Assembly (NCBI GenBank): GCA_022559845.1
Contig: CM040128.1
Span: forward strand, 220,209,643 to 220,273,642
DNA: 64,000 nt
From: Amorphophallus konjac
Lineage: Eukaryota; Streptophyta; Magnoliopsida; Alismatales; Araceae
Reading direction: 5' to 3'
In this document: piece after piece, positions 34,851 through 46,152 of the stretch
Layout: each line of letters opens with the position of its first letter
How positions within the stretch are numbered: the stretch's first letter is position 1
Position numbers and translations under genes: made by a program
Notes under the pieces: generated by a model
What the model was told of the DNA's origin: nothing
Database searches by the model: none
Seen by the model: the letters and a program-made list of their open reading frames with translations, nothing else

Positions 34851-36117
34851 AACGTCCTCTTTACAGGGGAACGGGCGGAGGTGAAGCGAAAGTGAAATGG
34901 AATATGGAGATGAAGCGGAGATGAAGCGGAGCGGACTGAAAAGTGGGCGTTTAAGGCAAATGACACCCGTTCTCAACCAACGAGCGATAGGAGTTTTCTG
35001 GAAAACTTCAAACCAATCACAAGGAAATAGCCAACCAAATGACGCATGTCTGGAGGAACTAACAACTAACGAAAGGAAAACACGGCCAGCGGCCGGAGCA
35101 ACGGAAAAGAAAGAGACGATTAAGTAAACTCCAGACATGAATCTTCAGCTAACTAGATCAAGCGAGCAGACCAAAGGAAACCTTCCAATTCAGAGTGGAA
35201 TGACTCTCCTTATTCGAGATCATTGAACACATAGTTATTCACCATTATTGAGACACCTGGGACAGATGAAGGTTCACGAATGCTCAAAAGATGCGTATGA
35301 TGCATGCTGGGCAAAAGGAAAAAGAAATCATTAAAATGAATGCAAAGAAAGATAAAATAGCAAGATACTCGAGAATAATATTGCTAGACCGGAGAAACAA
35401 GGGTCAGGACACCATCTGCAACCACAGCGTGCAAGACAGAACCATCGTCTCCAAGCTTTTCCAACCTAACGGCCTATCCAACGATTAATCATGTGCACTT
35501 AGATCATCATCATTTTTGTTTAAGGGGAACATCAGATCCCAGAACACATGAATGACCAGCCGGTTCTCGAGATAATATATCATATATATAACATATAGTA
35601 ATGCATTTAAGGGATAAGGAATCGAGATACAATACCTGACTTACCTTCCTGGCGAGCAAATGCATGATGACTTATGGTGTTCATGATCTTATCCATAGGA
35701 AAGAGAGGTTAGCCAACAACAATTATTCATGAGGCATCACCATTCATAAGCATGAATTTCATTAATAAGATATGGCATTGGAAGCATAATGACCATTCAA
35801 GCACAAAATAAAGCATTTATCATATCAAAATGTTTCAAAGACTCTGACGGTCCAAGGAAGCTGCGTCAGAACACTGTAATGGTCTAAGATAGGCGCGTCA
35901 CACAATGTCGGTTCACATTTTTCAAAAATAGATGACTTTCACACCTGACGGCCCAAGAAATACGCGTCAGAGCCTGTAACGGTCGTACGATAGACCGTCA
36001 CATTTTCTGAGCGTTCAAAAAAAAAAACAAACCGAACAGTCGTTCACCCTCATTCACTCAAACGCCCAAACACACAAATCACCGAAAACCAAAACACCCC
36101 ACCGGCGTCCCTTTGCC
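34851..36117. other. Spacer between LTR 2 and PMD gene 2
   Basis: 1.27 kb with no recognised gene. It should contain the PMD promoter, since the gene runs rightward from 36118. Two dyad pairs (35844/35876 and 35945/35976, 26 bp each) lie 120-270 bp before the first ATG. Confidence 0.6.
35844..36001. repeat. 26-bp dyads before PMD gene 2
   Basis: Dyads at 35844-35869, 35876-35901, 35945-35970 and 35976-36001, paired at 32 and 31 bp. They are outside the LTR but of the same type as inside it. Confidence 0.87.
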
Positions 36118-36549
36118 ATGATCGGCGACGAGCTCCCCCAGCCACCCATGAGGAGGGAGAAAGGGAAGAAGACAATGGCGATCAAACGGTTCCGAGCTCG
36201 AGTGGACCGAGAAGAGGTCCCCCCGACGGTGACCGATTAACCGATGGTGATGGCTTAGCAAATGGCGGAGGAGGACCCACCCACGGCCGAGGAAGGAGGA
36301 GAAGAGGCCATGGAGGAAACTGCTGGCGATGAAGGAGGGGCTACGACGCCGGAGAAGAGAAAACGAGGCCGCGACCATGAGGTAGGTCCCCCGCCCTAAA
36401 AAAATCCAATTTTTGAAATTCTTATGTGTGCATGTGTGTTTAGAGGGTGGAAATGGGTCTGGGGACCCATTGGGGATGATATGTAGGCCATTTGGGCCAT
36501 TTTCAGGAGCTAAGGTAATCAAAGGGGACGACGCCCTATTGCAGAGGAT

Positions 36550-36637
36550 GTGACGGTCGTTGCAGCGACCATCACAGACCTGACGCACCACCCCTGGTGC
36601 GTCAGAGAACTGTGACGCGTCCCCACAGGGCCGTCAA
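36550..36637. repeat. 26-bp dyads inside intron 1 of PMD gene 2
   Basis: Dyads at 36550-36575, 36580-36605 and 36612-36637. The middle one, CTGACGCAC with GTGCGTCAG, has perfect arms. Starts are 30 and 32 bp apart. Confidence 0.85.
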
Positions 36638-38751
36638 AGTGACTAGAGGCAGAAGCAATTTTTTTGGGATTTTTCAGTTTTTTTTAATTTTTTTGTTGCT
36701 TTCATTTCTATTAATGTAATGCAATGAAATTATGATGTAATGACTGACTTATGCTCTAATTGTGCAGGGGTAAAGAAGAACGAGGACCACTTGGCTCCAG
36801 ATCCGGGCGGTATACCAGGCACTGCCCGAGTACCAGTGGGAGAGATTGGCAGGGATGGGATTCGCCGAGGTGCTGAGCATCGAGGTAACTAGGACAGATA
36901 CGCCGCTCTTGTACGCACTGCACGAGAGGTGGGACCCTGTGAGCCGAGCATTCATCTTCCCATGGGGCCACATGATCCCCACATTGGAAGACATGGCGAG
37001 GATCACCGGCTTGCGAGTCCACGGAGCTGTCGTGACCAGGTGGACATATGGAGATTACAGAGTGCTAGCTCAGGAGCTATTGGGCTTAGACTTGATCATG
37101 CCGGGGCACACATCATCCCAGCTTTCGAGGTCGAGATTGCAGGACAGCTTGGGACTGAAAGGAGCGGCTATAGCGGTCGGCGAACTCCCCGAGCAGCATA
37201 TAGAACAAGTGATACAGCAGGTGCACCCACGAGTGGCGGTAGAGGCAGGACAGAAGGGAGACCGGGTCCTGAGACGATTTCTAATGTAGCTGTTTGGAAA
37301 ATTGCTTTTTCCGACCCGAGTAGATGTGATCAACTGCAGGCTGCTACCATTGCTGGAGGATTTGGGTAGAGTGGGGAAGTACGCATGGGGAGCGGCAGCG
37401 CTTGCCTTCCTCTTCGAGTCGCTCAACACCACAGACCGACGAACGATGCTAGGCGGCTTCTCGCCTTTCCTACAAGTAAAAACTGGACTCTAAATGCCTT
37501 CTATATGATAATGATTATGCAAATGATGCAATTTACTGACACTTGACTCTAAATGCAGATCTGGAGCTTCGTGTACCTCCCGGGGATCGAGCGAGGTACT
37601 CAGCTGCATCCCGAGCGGATACCGATCGCGAGGCGATGGGTGGTAGCGAGGGACACAGGATCAATCAATAGGCTGACCTGGGCCATCCAGGATGATCTTG
37701 ACTCAATCCCACACACATCGGTATGCTCCAAACTTAAACTTCTCTAAATGCTCTTAACTCTTTCTAAATGCTTTCTAAGTGCTTCTACTATGGACATGGA
37801 CTTAATTGCTCTTTTTAGGTGCGTTAGACGCCATACCGGGATGAGGGCTACGAGGGATAGCCATGGGTCAAGGCATCCCTGGCATACAGCGGGTGAGATG
37901 TTTGGCTTCATTGTATCAATGTGATCGAGCCGCTGCATTACCGCCTGATCCTGAGGACACGAGGATTTCATCAGCCAGAGGTGACATTCCCCCGCAGAGA
38001 TGACGAGCGCCCGGGCAAATCTTCAAAGGGCATTAGCGGAGACGTCGACTGGTGCGCCCGGAAGGCCAAATATGTGCACAATTGGAACAAAAGAGGCCGA
38101 GCGGTGAAAGACCGGGTGGACAGCGACGAGACCTACCTCAAGGCTTACTCCCACCGGTACGGCGACCAGGTGTTCAGAGGCACTCGACAGCCGGTATGAA
38201 CTTCTAAACTCAAAACTCTGTCTATTTTAATTCTATTCTATATGCACTGACATATACTTTCTAAATGTAGCTAGACCCACAGGGACGCATAGCCGAACTC
38301 GAGGGACTCCTCCATGCCACCATCCAGCAGCGGGATGAGTACCGGCTGCCTTGGAGCTTTTGGTGAGCTTCTTACACTTAAGACATAAATGCTTATGATG
38401 CAAATGATTGACCTTGACTTCTAAATGTAGCGGGCCGAGGGAGCCCAGAGGACCGGACCAAATGCACCATCCTCCTCTTCACAGCCTGCCGGGGGACGGG
38501 CTGAGCGAGATGCAGATTTTACCCGAGCCGTAGCTCGAGCCGAGGAGGCCGAGGCTACCCTCGCAGAGCGGGTAAGAATCTAAACCTTTAGACTTAAATG
38601 CTTACGAGTTATGCAAATGCTGACTACGATGAAAAAATGTGAATGCAGGCGAGAGAGTTGACTGCAGCATTAGCCGAGATGGAGCGAGCTCGAGCAGAGA
38701 CTGAGCGGACCCGCGCGGAGGCGGAGTGCCTTCAGGCAGAGGTAGCCCAGT

Positions 38752-40845
38752 TGATGGGAATCGACGCTGAGCACTGACTTTTTATTTTGCATTTGAGTCC
38801 TTTTATTTGCTTTTATATCCTTGGGAAAGTATATGTGCAATTGTAAGGCTTTAAAAGCCAATGTGTCATTCCCTTGGATTGTTTGGGTTTTTGTACAAAA
38901 TGTCAGTAAGACCAGCAAGGGGGCCCTCACTCCTTCCTCATTGGTCCAAGTGGCACCATTTGGGTCCATGTGGGGCTGGTCAAAGTCCCAGGTGGCATCT
39001 AGAAGGTCAATTGACACATGGGGAGACAAGTGGATTAAAATTTCAAAGGAGGCCACCTACCTTACCTACCCATGTCCCCTTGGTCAAGGGGGCACCCCCC
39101 ATTTTTATTTTTGAAAATTATGCTATTAGAACTAATTAGTTCTAAACCTTGTATACCCCTCCCAACCCTAGATCTGAGGGCATTAGTGGTCATTTTTCAT
39201 TTATTATATAAGGCTTGTATTTCCCTTTTTCATGAATTAATGAGAAGAAAATTGTTGAATTGCCTTTGAGCCAAGGAAGCTTGCGCACCCCCCTCTCTCT
39301 CCTCTGGTTTTCCTTCTCCATCCTCTAAATTTCAGGGTTGTGAACCCTTCTATCTTAGCCCCTACACATCTGAGTTCATTCTGTGCCGCCGCCGCCGCCG
39401 TTCGCGCCGCCATCGAGCCACCGCTAACGATCTACCGAAGTGCTGTCCAGGTTCTATTTTTCTTGATAGAGGTCCACTCCGTGAATTTTGGATCCCAACT
39501 CCGACATCATCTGGAGCTAAGATTTTCAGAGTTAGTTCCTCTCTTGCTTCCCAACCTCCATTAAAATAATCACATCATTCAGAGTTCGTTTTATATTTTT
39601 CCATTTTTGTGTCTTTCTGTCTTCCTGATCTGTCCCTTTTCAGATCTGTGTAGCAGAAGCTTAGTTCTTCCAACTGTCGACCTTTTTTTTGATTTTGTTT
39701 GGAACCCCCAAATTTATTGGAGGTTCTGTACACCATCCCCTTCCTCCAACATTTTCTTCGAATTTTAAAATCCCTATACCTATTTTTAGAAATTGAGTCT
39801 TTCCCCCAAATTCAGATCTGTTTCTGTTGTCCTGATCAGACCCAGAGTCAGTATAAAATCCACAAAAAATCAAAACTTCCACCAAACCTTTCATAAGAGA
39901 TATCCTCGTTTTCCTCTCTTCAGTCTCTACAACTTCTATGAAGGTTCTAAAGGCTAAATCGAAGTTCTACATCACGGTCAACGCCAACTCTCATGAAAAC
40001 TTAGTTCTATCCTGAGTTTTCAGATCCTGTGAGCCAGCAGCTTGAAAATTCGATAAAGGCCATCAACGGGACATTCCAATTTCTTCCTCCAGCCATAGAT
40101 CAAAGGATTTCAAGTCAGCTTTCCATCGGTACCTCTTGTGCATCGATCCGACGTCGGGAGTGACTGCAGCAGCGGATCTCGCCGGGTCGCGCGCTGTAAA
40201 ATAGAACTGCAAATCCGTGGCCAACAACTCCGGCGAGTGGAGATCAGAGCCGCCCGGCCTCCGGCCGGTGAATCAACGCACCGCCATCCCAGGGAGCGCC
40301 CTTCCAGGCGTCCCCACCACAGTGGTGCCACCTCGGTCCCACACGGCCCCTCGGACTAGCACGTGGACCCCGCGGTCGTGAGTACGAGTGCCGCCGAAGC
40401 TACACAAGAAGCTGCCCGTCAACCCGAACCCGTTACTCCCGGGCCCCATTGTGTCGCCCTTTACCTCCCTGCGTGGAGTGGGTGATAAAATTCACTGTTG
40501 TAATTAACTTTTACCATTGTACCGGGAGTTACCGTACTTGGCTGGGAACGTCTTCCCCACGCTCGGAGCGTGGAGGTACACTCGCTACCCTCCTCATAGG
40601 CATTACTTTACTCGTATATTTTTGTATATGCCGCTGCATCTGATAGGTTATTAGCCCATTATATCAATTGTATCACCGCTGCGAGAGAGTGAGTGTAACC
40701 CATCCCGTCACTCGAGCCGAGTTAACGCGGAAAGGCCGATACTCGAGACTCACTGTCGGTTTCTCAGCCGCACACGGTCCACGTCTTCCCTCACTTAGGG
40801 ATGATCGCGAGCTAGAGTCCCAGGTCGCGTGTCCGTCCCGCATCA
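38752..40845 (+). repeat. 5' LTR of element B
   Basis: 2094 bp from TGATGGGAATCG to CCCGCATCA. TATA box TATATAAG at 39205-39212. A CCG triplet run with GCGCCGCC follows at about 39388-39415 and is conserved in all four family-B LTR copies. Confidence 0.93.
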
Positions 40846-40848
40846 ATT

Positions 40849-40864
40849 TGGTATCAGAGCCAGG
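40849..40864 (+). other. Primer-binding site of element B
   Basis: TGGTATCAGAGCCAGG, three nt after the LTR end, matches initiator tRNA-Met. Confidence 0.93.
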
Positions 40865-40954
40865 TTGAGTCTAGGGTGTTTAAAACAAAAAAAGTGTCAT
40901 TTACGTCTAGTCATCGTCTAAGTCGGTCTAAGGTTGCATCCGTAAACCATTGTT

Positions 40955-41080
40955 TGGTATATAAAAAGGTATTGTCCGAACGTTAGGCTACGCCTATCGG
41001 GAAGGCCGCACACTTGCGCAAGTGATCTTCGGATCGATTAACTCTGCCACGTACCGAGTCTTGGTTTAAGTCTAGGGTCC
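40955..41080 (+). ncRNA. Conserved structured leader of element B
   Basis: Homologue of the leaders at 2361 and 60571. The stem TAGGC/GCCTA is unchanged. CACTTGCGCAAGTG is a perfect 14-nt palindrome here, and GATC-TTCG-GATC is a perfect tetraloop stem. Confidence 0.78.
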
Positions 41081-41243
41081 TTAGTGTGCATTAGTTAGTG
41101 CATTCCCACTTTGTATTAGTTAAGATAGTCGAGTCGGCATTCCAACTTGCATTGTCGTTTAATGTCATGTTTAGTCCATTGTCTAGTTGGTTTGTCTTGT
41201 CTCCACGTGTTTGCATGTCCATTCACTAGTGTCCCCGTGTCCC

Positions 41244-42820
41244 ATGGACGACCAAGGGGCCGCATCTTCTGCATGGTGGCGATACTATCTAAAAAGGAAG
41301 GACCACCCGAACCACCCCAAAAGGCCCGAAGCCCGGGACTTCTATGGCTCCGAAAACTCGAGTGACTACTTAGAGTGGGAATCCGTTATGGACGACTACT
41401 TTGAGTGTTATCTTATGTCCGGTCCCGTGCAAGTCGACTTAGCCAAAAGGTGACTTTTCTATGAAGTCTTTGAAACATGGAGGGACAGCAAGTACTTCCA
41501 GGAAGATAGGAGGCTAAGGCCCATCGAGTCATGGTGGGATATGAAGAGAGCGCTTAGGAGGGTCTACCTTCCCCGTCCACCTACCTCCAACTACGGGGGT
41601 CATACCACTAGCCATCCCCACCAACTCACCAGCAATCAAGTGGGCCACACCTCCAACCAACCCCGCCCCTTCATCCCCATCCAAGCCCTCCAAAGCAACC
41701 CCAATCAAGTGGTCCGCCCAGTCACCTCCAACCGACCTCCCCTTGGCATCTCCATCCAATCCCACCCCGTCGCCTCCAACCAAGTGGAAGCCCCGCTTCT
41801 AGTCGAGCCTAGGTCCACATCCGAGCCGAGAGCCGAGGAGCAAGTCCACTCCGAGGTCCCCACTCCAACCCGCTCCTTTGATGAAGTCAAGAAAATATTT
41901 TCAGATTGGTTGGAAAGGACACGTGCTTCTTCACCACCCGTGAGTGCTCCATTGCCACTTTCTACTTTCAAACTTTATTCGGAACTCTCTTATTTGGAGC
42001 CACCCAAGCTCAAGCCACCCGTGTTTATAACGGGTACGCTTTTCATAGCCGAGCCGCTTCTTAGTTGGCTCAAGGATGGCTTGATCCCGCCTCCTTACCC
42101 ATCCATAGACCCCACCCTACCATTAGTGCCGGTCAACTCATTCCATACCACATTCCGGTCTAGTCACCATGATGACACATTGGATGACCTTGTTATGGGA
42201 TTAGATTCACAATGGCAGTTGACGCACTCCTTGGCCCGAAGCTTTGACCAACTTACTAGTCGTAGCTTCACCCATCCAGCCATAGGGTCCATTACCTCCG
42301 TATGCACCGTGGGTTGTGTCACTACGGAGATCCTCTTATTCCTCCCCATGCCGGCCGAACCCGACTTCATACCCTTTTGCCCGAGGGAGGAACCATACAT
42401 CCAACACATGATCACCGTCCCACCTACAATGCATGAAGGTGACTATCCACACCTTCAAGACTTCTACATCGGGGACCGTGACTTGTGAGAACCCACCACA
42501 AGGGGTCATATATTTTTTGATCCCTTTGACCCATTCCCTAGTGGACCCTGTGACCCACCATATATACTTCACTTCTTTGAGGGAGTCCACTATCACACCC
42601 CTTCCCCACGGGATGGGCCATCTACACCCACCAAGCCCGATCCACCTACATTCGGCCCTCCTAGCCCTCCCAAGTCTCCCAAATCCCATAGGCAGCCGCA
42701 TGCTAGGGACAAAGTAGGGTGTCTAGGAGTCCCACTTTCCGCCAACCACCGGTTGCCACTAGTGTATGCATGGCACATGTTCGGGTGTCCTGGTCCACCA
42801 TCGCCTATGCGTAGGTCGGA
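41244..42820 (+). pseudogene. Element-B gag start plus conserved accessory domain, two in-frame stops
   Basis: One frame from the ATG at 41244 to about 42820, with TGA at 41451 and 42486. The start is a gag capsid N-terminus (FYGSENSSDYLEWESVMDDYFE, read in two halves). After the first TGA it continues with a SWWDMKRALRRVYLP block. A Pro/Ser/Thr-rich linker follows, then the accessory domain at nt 42033-42368: EPLLSWLK, NSFHTTF, LDDLVMGL, ITSVCTVGC...LLFLPMPAEPD. The tail has FFDPFDPF and FGCPGPP, both shared with family A. There is no zinc knuckle and no enzyme domain. The stops suggest this copy is dead. Confidence 0.78.
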
Positions 42821-43257
42821 CTAACATTAGGTTTGTTTAGGGTCTTTGTGGGTCCTTGTTTCGTACCGGTTGTCTGTCGAGTGCATGTGCATACATCGAG
42901 TCGAGTCATTTTGTATGCTTGCATTGTTAGTCCCTTTCAAGTATGAGACTTGTCGGACTATTGGGATCGATTCTACTCCACATATCGGATCTAGTCACAT
43001 AAGGGACCCGTGGTGATTCCTAGTGAGTCTTTGAGCCGCCTCCCTCATTTGAGAGTGACCCCACCCCGGAGTGTCCACCTCTAGCCTCATTCCCATGGCA
43101 GCGTGCGCATATTAAATCTATACGGGATGAGCATGTGTCGATTACTTGGAGTGGAGCGTACTCCGCACTTCCAGGTTCGGTGACGCATTCGTCGGAACTA
43201 CTCGAGCAGCCGCACCCCTTACTCGACAGGGTCGAGTTCTTCCCACCCGGGAAGAGT
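42821..43257 (+). other. 3' untranslated part of element B and polypurine tract
   Basis: No coding signal. It is homologous to 62456-62794 of the other family-B element, including a TGGTGATTCCTAGTGAGTC stretch. It ends in the purine-rich CACCCGGGAAGAGT before the 3' LTR. Confidence 0.75.
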
Positions 43258-45381
43258 TGATGGGAATCGACGCCGAGCACTGACTTCTTATTTTACATTT
43301 GAGTCCTTTTATTTACTTTTATATCCTTGGGAAAGTATATGTGCAATTGTAAGGCTTTATAACCCAATGTGTCATTCCCTTGGATTGTTTGGATTTTTGT
43401 ACAAAATGTTAGAAGGACTAGCAAGGGAGCCCTCACTCCTTCCTCATTGGTTCAAGTGGCACCATTTGGGTCCATGTGGGGCTGGTCAAAGTCCAAGGTG
43501 GCATCTAGAAGGTCAATTGACACATGGGGAGACAAGTGGATTAAAATTTCAAAGGAGGCCACCTACCTTACCTACCCATGTCCCCTTGGTCAAGGGGGCG
43601 CCCCCCCATTTTTATTTTTGAAAATTATGCTATTAGAACTAATTAGTTCTAAACCTTGTATAGCCCTCCCAACCCTAGATCTGAGGGCATTAGTGGTTAT
43701 TTTCCATTTATTATATAAGGCTTGTATTTCCCTTTTTCCTGAATTAATGAGAAGAAAATTGTTGAATTACCTTTGAGCCAAGGAAGCTTGCACACCCCCC
43801 TCTCTCTCCTCTAGTTTTTCTTCTCCATCCTCTGCATTTCAGGGTTGTGAACCCTTCTATCTTAGCCCCTCCACATCTGAGTTCATTCTGTGCCGCCGCC
43901 GCCGTTCGCGCCGCCATCGAGCCACCGCTAGCGATCTACCGAAGTGCTGCCCAAGTTCTATTTTTCTGGATAGAGGTCCACTCCGTGAATTTTGGCTCCT
44001 AACTCCGACATAATCTGGAGCTGACATTTTCAGGGTTGGTTCCTCTCTTGATTCTAAACCTCCAATAAAATAATCACATCATTCAGAGTTCATTTTATAT
44101 TTTTCCATTTTCGTGTCTTTCTGTTTTCCTGATCTGTCCCTTTTCAGATCTGTATAGCAGAAGCTTAGTTCTTCCACCTTTCGACCTCCTTTTTGATTTT
44201 TTTTGGAATCCCCAAATTTATTGGAGGTTTTGTTCACCATCCCCTTCCTCTAAAAAGTTTTGTCGAATTTTAAAAGCCCTCTACCTATTTTTAGAAATTG
44301 AGTCTTTCCCCCAAATTCAGATCCGTTTCTGTTGTCCAGATCCGACCCAGAGTCAGTATAAAATCCACAAAAAAATCGAAACTTCCACCAAACCTTTCAT
44401 AAGAGATATCCCCGTTTTCCTCTCTTTAGTCCCTACAATTTCTATGAAGGTCCTAAAGTCTGAATCGAAGTTCTACATCGCGGTCAACGCCAACTCTCAG
44501 GAAAGCTTAGTTCTGTCCTGAGTTTTCAGATCCTGTGAGCCAGCAGCTTGAAAATTCGATAAAGGCCATCAACGGGACATTCCAATTTCTTCCTCTAGCC
44601 ATAGATCGAAGGATTTCAAGTCAGATTTCCATCGGTACCTCTTGTGCATCGAGCCGACGTCGGGAGTGACCGCAGCAGAATATCTCGCCGGGTCGTGCGT
44701 TGCAAAACAGAACTGCAAATCCGTTGCCAGCAACTCCGGCGAGTGGAGATCGGAGCCGCCCAGCCTCCGGCCGGTGAACCAGCACACCGCCATCCCAGGG
44801 AGCGCCCTTCCAGGCGTCCCCACCATAGTGGTGTCACCTTGGTCTCACACGGCCCCTCGGACCAGCACGTGGGCCCCGCGGTCGTGAGTACGAGTGCCAC
44901 CGAAGCTACACAAGAAGCTGCCCGTCAACCCGAACCCGTTACTCCCGGGCCCCATTGTGTCACCCTTTACCTCCCTGCGTGGAGTGGGCATTCATATTCA
45001 TTGCTGTAAATTAATTACTTATTGTTCCGGGAGTACCGATTCGGCCGGGGTCGTCTTCCCCACGCTGAGAGCGTAGAGGTATCGTGTTCGCTCCCTTGAC
45101 TCGGCATTTTGCTTTATTCGTATATGCTTTATATGCCACTGCTAGAGAGCATGCTAGGATCGTAGTCCGCTTTACTTGTTATATCACCGCTGCTGCGAGA
45201 GAGAGCGTGACCGTCCCGTGACCCGATCCGGGCACAGGAGAGAGCCGACCACCCTAGCTCACTGCCGATTTCTCAACCGTGCATGTCCGACGCTTCCCTC
45301 GCTAAGAGACGATCGCGAGTTTGCATAGAGTCCAAGGATTGCATTCCAATTGGAGTCGAGTCCATGGTCCGTCCCGCATCA
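43258..45381 (+). repeat. 3' LTR of element B
   Basis: 2124 bp. TATA box at 43712-43719. It differs from its partner by scattered substitutions and small indels, more toward the 3' end (after about 44985) than in the first 1.7 kb. Confidence 0.92.
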
Positions 45382-46060
45382 CCGGCTGAGGGGAGAATTG
45401 GAGTGGGCATCTACGTAGACAGCAGACCTCGAGAGATACCGGACCGAGGCTCGGGCGGCGCGACTCCAGGTTCATGATTTAAAGATCGAGCTCCGGGCCG
45501 TGGAGCGGAGAGTCTAAACGATCAGCCGTGGACCTGTGCTGAGTGCATCCCGGAGTGCTACAGCGGGAGGAACACGGAGTGGAGTACCGAGCGGATCGGT
45601 AGGAAATTACTTGGCTAGTTCTTCCGATCGGCGGAGGAACGAGGAGGCAAATCGGAGATGATCACGAGGGGAGGAGCATAGTACCATGGAGCCGCCGGCC
45701 AAGCGGCAAGAGGGTGCCGGTGATAGTGAGGGCCCGGGAGATAGACCGGCCGAGTGATGTATTTTCTTTCTTCTTCTGACACCCACACTTGTACATGACT
45801 TATGTGAATGATGTTGTGCCCCTTAGGCACAAGCATGTGCTATGTTGATTTGATGATAGCAATGCTGTTTTGTTTTGATGATTGCAACACATTGAGTGCA
45901 TTATGATATTATGTTTTCTTTATGATGATGGCATGTTGATTTGAATGCTTGAGTGTGTTATATCTGATTTAGTCTGTGGAGATTGCATGAGTGTGCCATG
46001 TTTGATATCCTTGATGGGTCGACTCCCTCAGACTGTCCATCTTATTTAGTGTCTCATGCA

Positions 46061-46146
46061 GCGTCAACGCTGTGAGTGTGTCTCAAGTCTGCAGCGTCAA
46101 CGCTGTGAGTGTGTACACAGCATTCTCAAGTCTGCAGCGTCAACTC
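46061..46146 (+). repeat. GCGTCAACGC words at the head of the array
   Basis: Words at 46061, 46094 and 46137 (the last GCGTCAACTC). Spacings are 33 and 43 bp, less regular than the downstream group. Confidence 0.75.
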
Positions 46147-46152
46147 TATAAG

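Larger units (their letters stand above)
38752..45381 (+). mobile_element. Family-B non-autonomous Ty3 element (gag plus accessory domain)
   Basis: 5' LTR 38752-40845, PBS 40849-40864, conserved leader, gag fused to an accessory domain, purine tract 43244-43257, 3' LTR 43258-45381. Ends TGATGG...CGCATCA. No protease, RT or integrase. It interrupts the coiled-coil exon of PMD gene 2. Flanks CCAGT (38747-38751) and CCGGC (45382-45386) match at 3 of 5 bases, and removing the element with one flank restores the coiled-coil frame, so the insertion is secure although the TSD has decayed. Confidence 0.93.
36118..45754 (+). pseudogene. Plant mobile domain (PMD) gene 2 with introns and coiled-coil tail, antisense in Tat-like element 2
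   Basis: Inferred exons: 36118-36381 (charged N-terminus, ends at CATGAG/gtaggt), 36769-37477, 37558-37721, 37819-38197, 38271-38361, 38431-38571, and 38649 onward, each with GT/AG-like borders. The second exon has the PMD start (LLYALHERWDPVSRAF, then a PTLEDMARITGLRV stretch) and YAWGAAALAFLFESL. The third has IWSFVYLPG, the fourth a YRDEGYEG stretch and DVWLHC-like wording. The last exon is a coiled coil that resumes after element B at 45382 (LERYRTEARAARLQV) and stops at 45517; the end given is uncertain. Stops at 36229, 37287, 37828 and 37858 suggest decay. The protein role is unknown. Confidence 0.8.
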
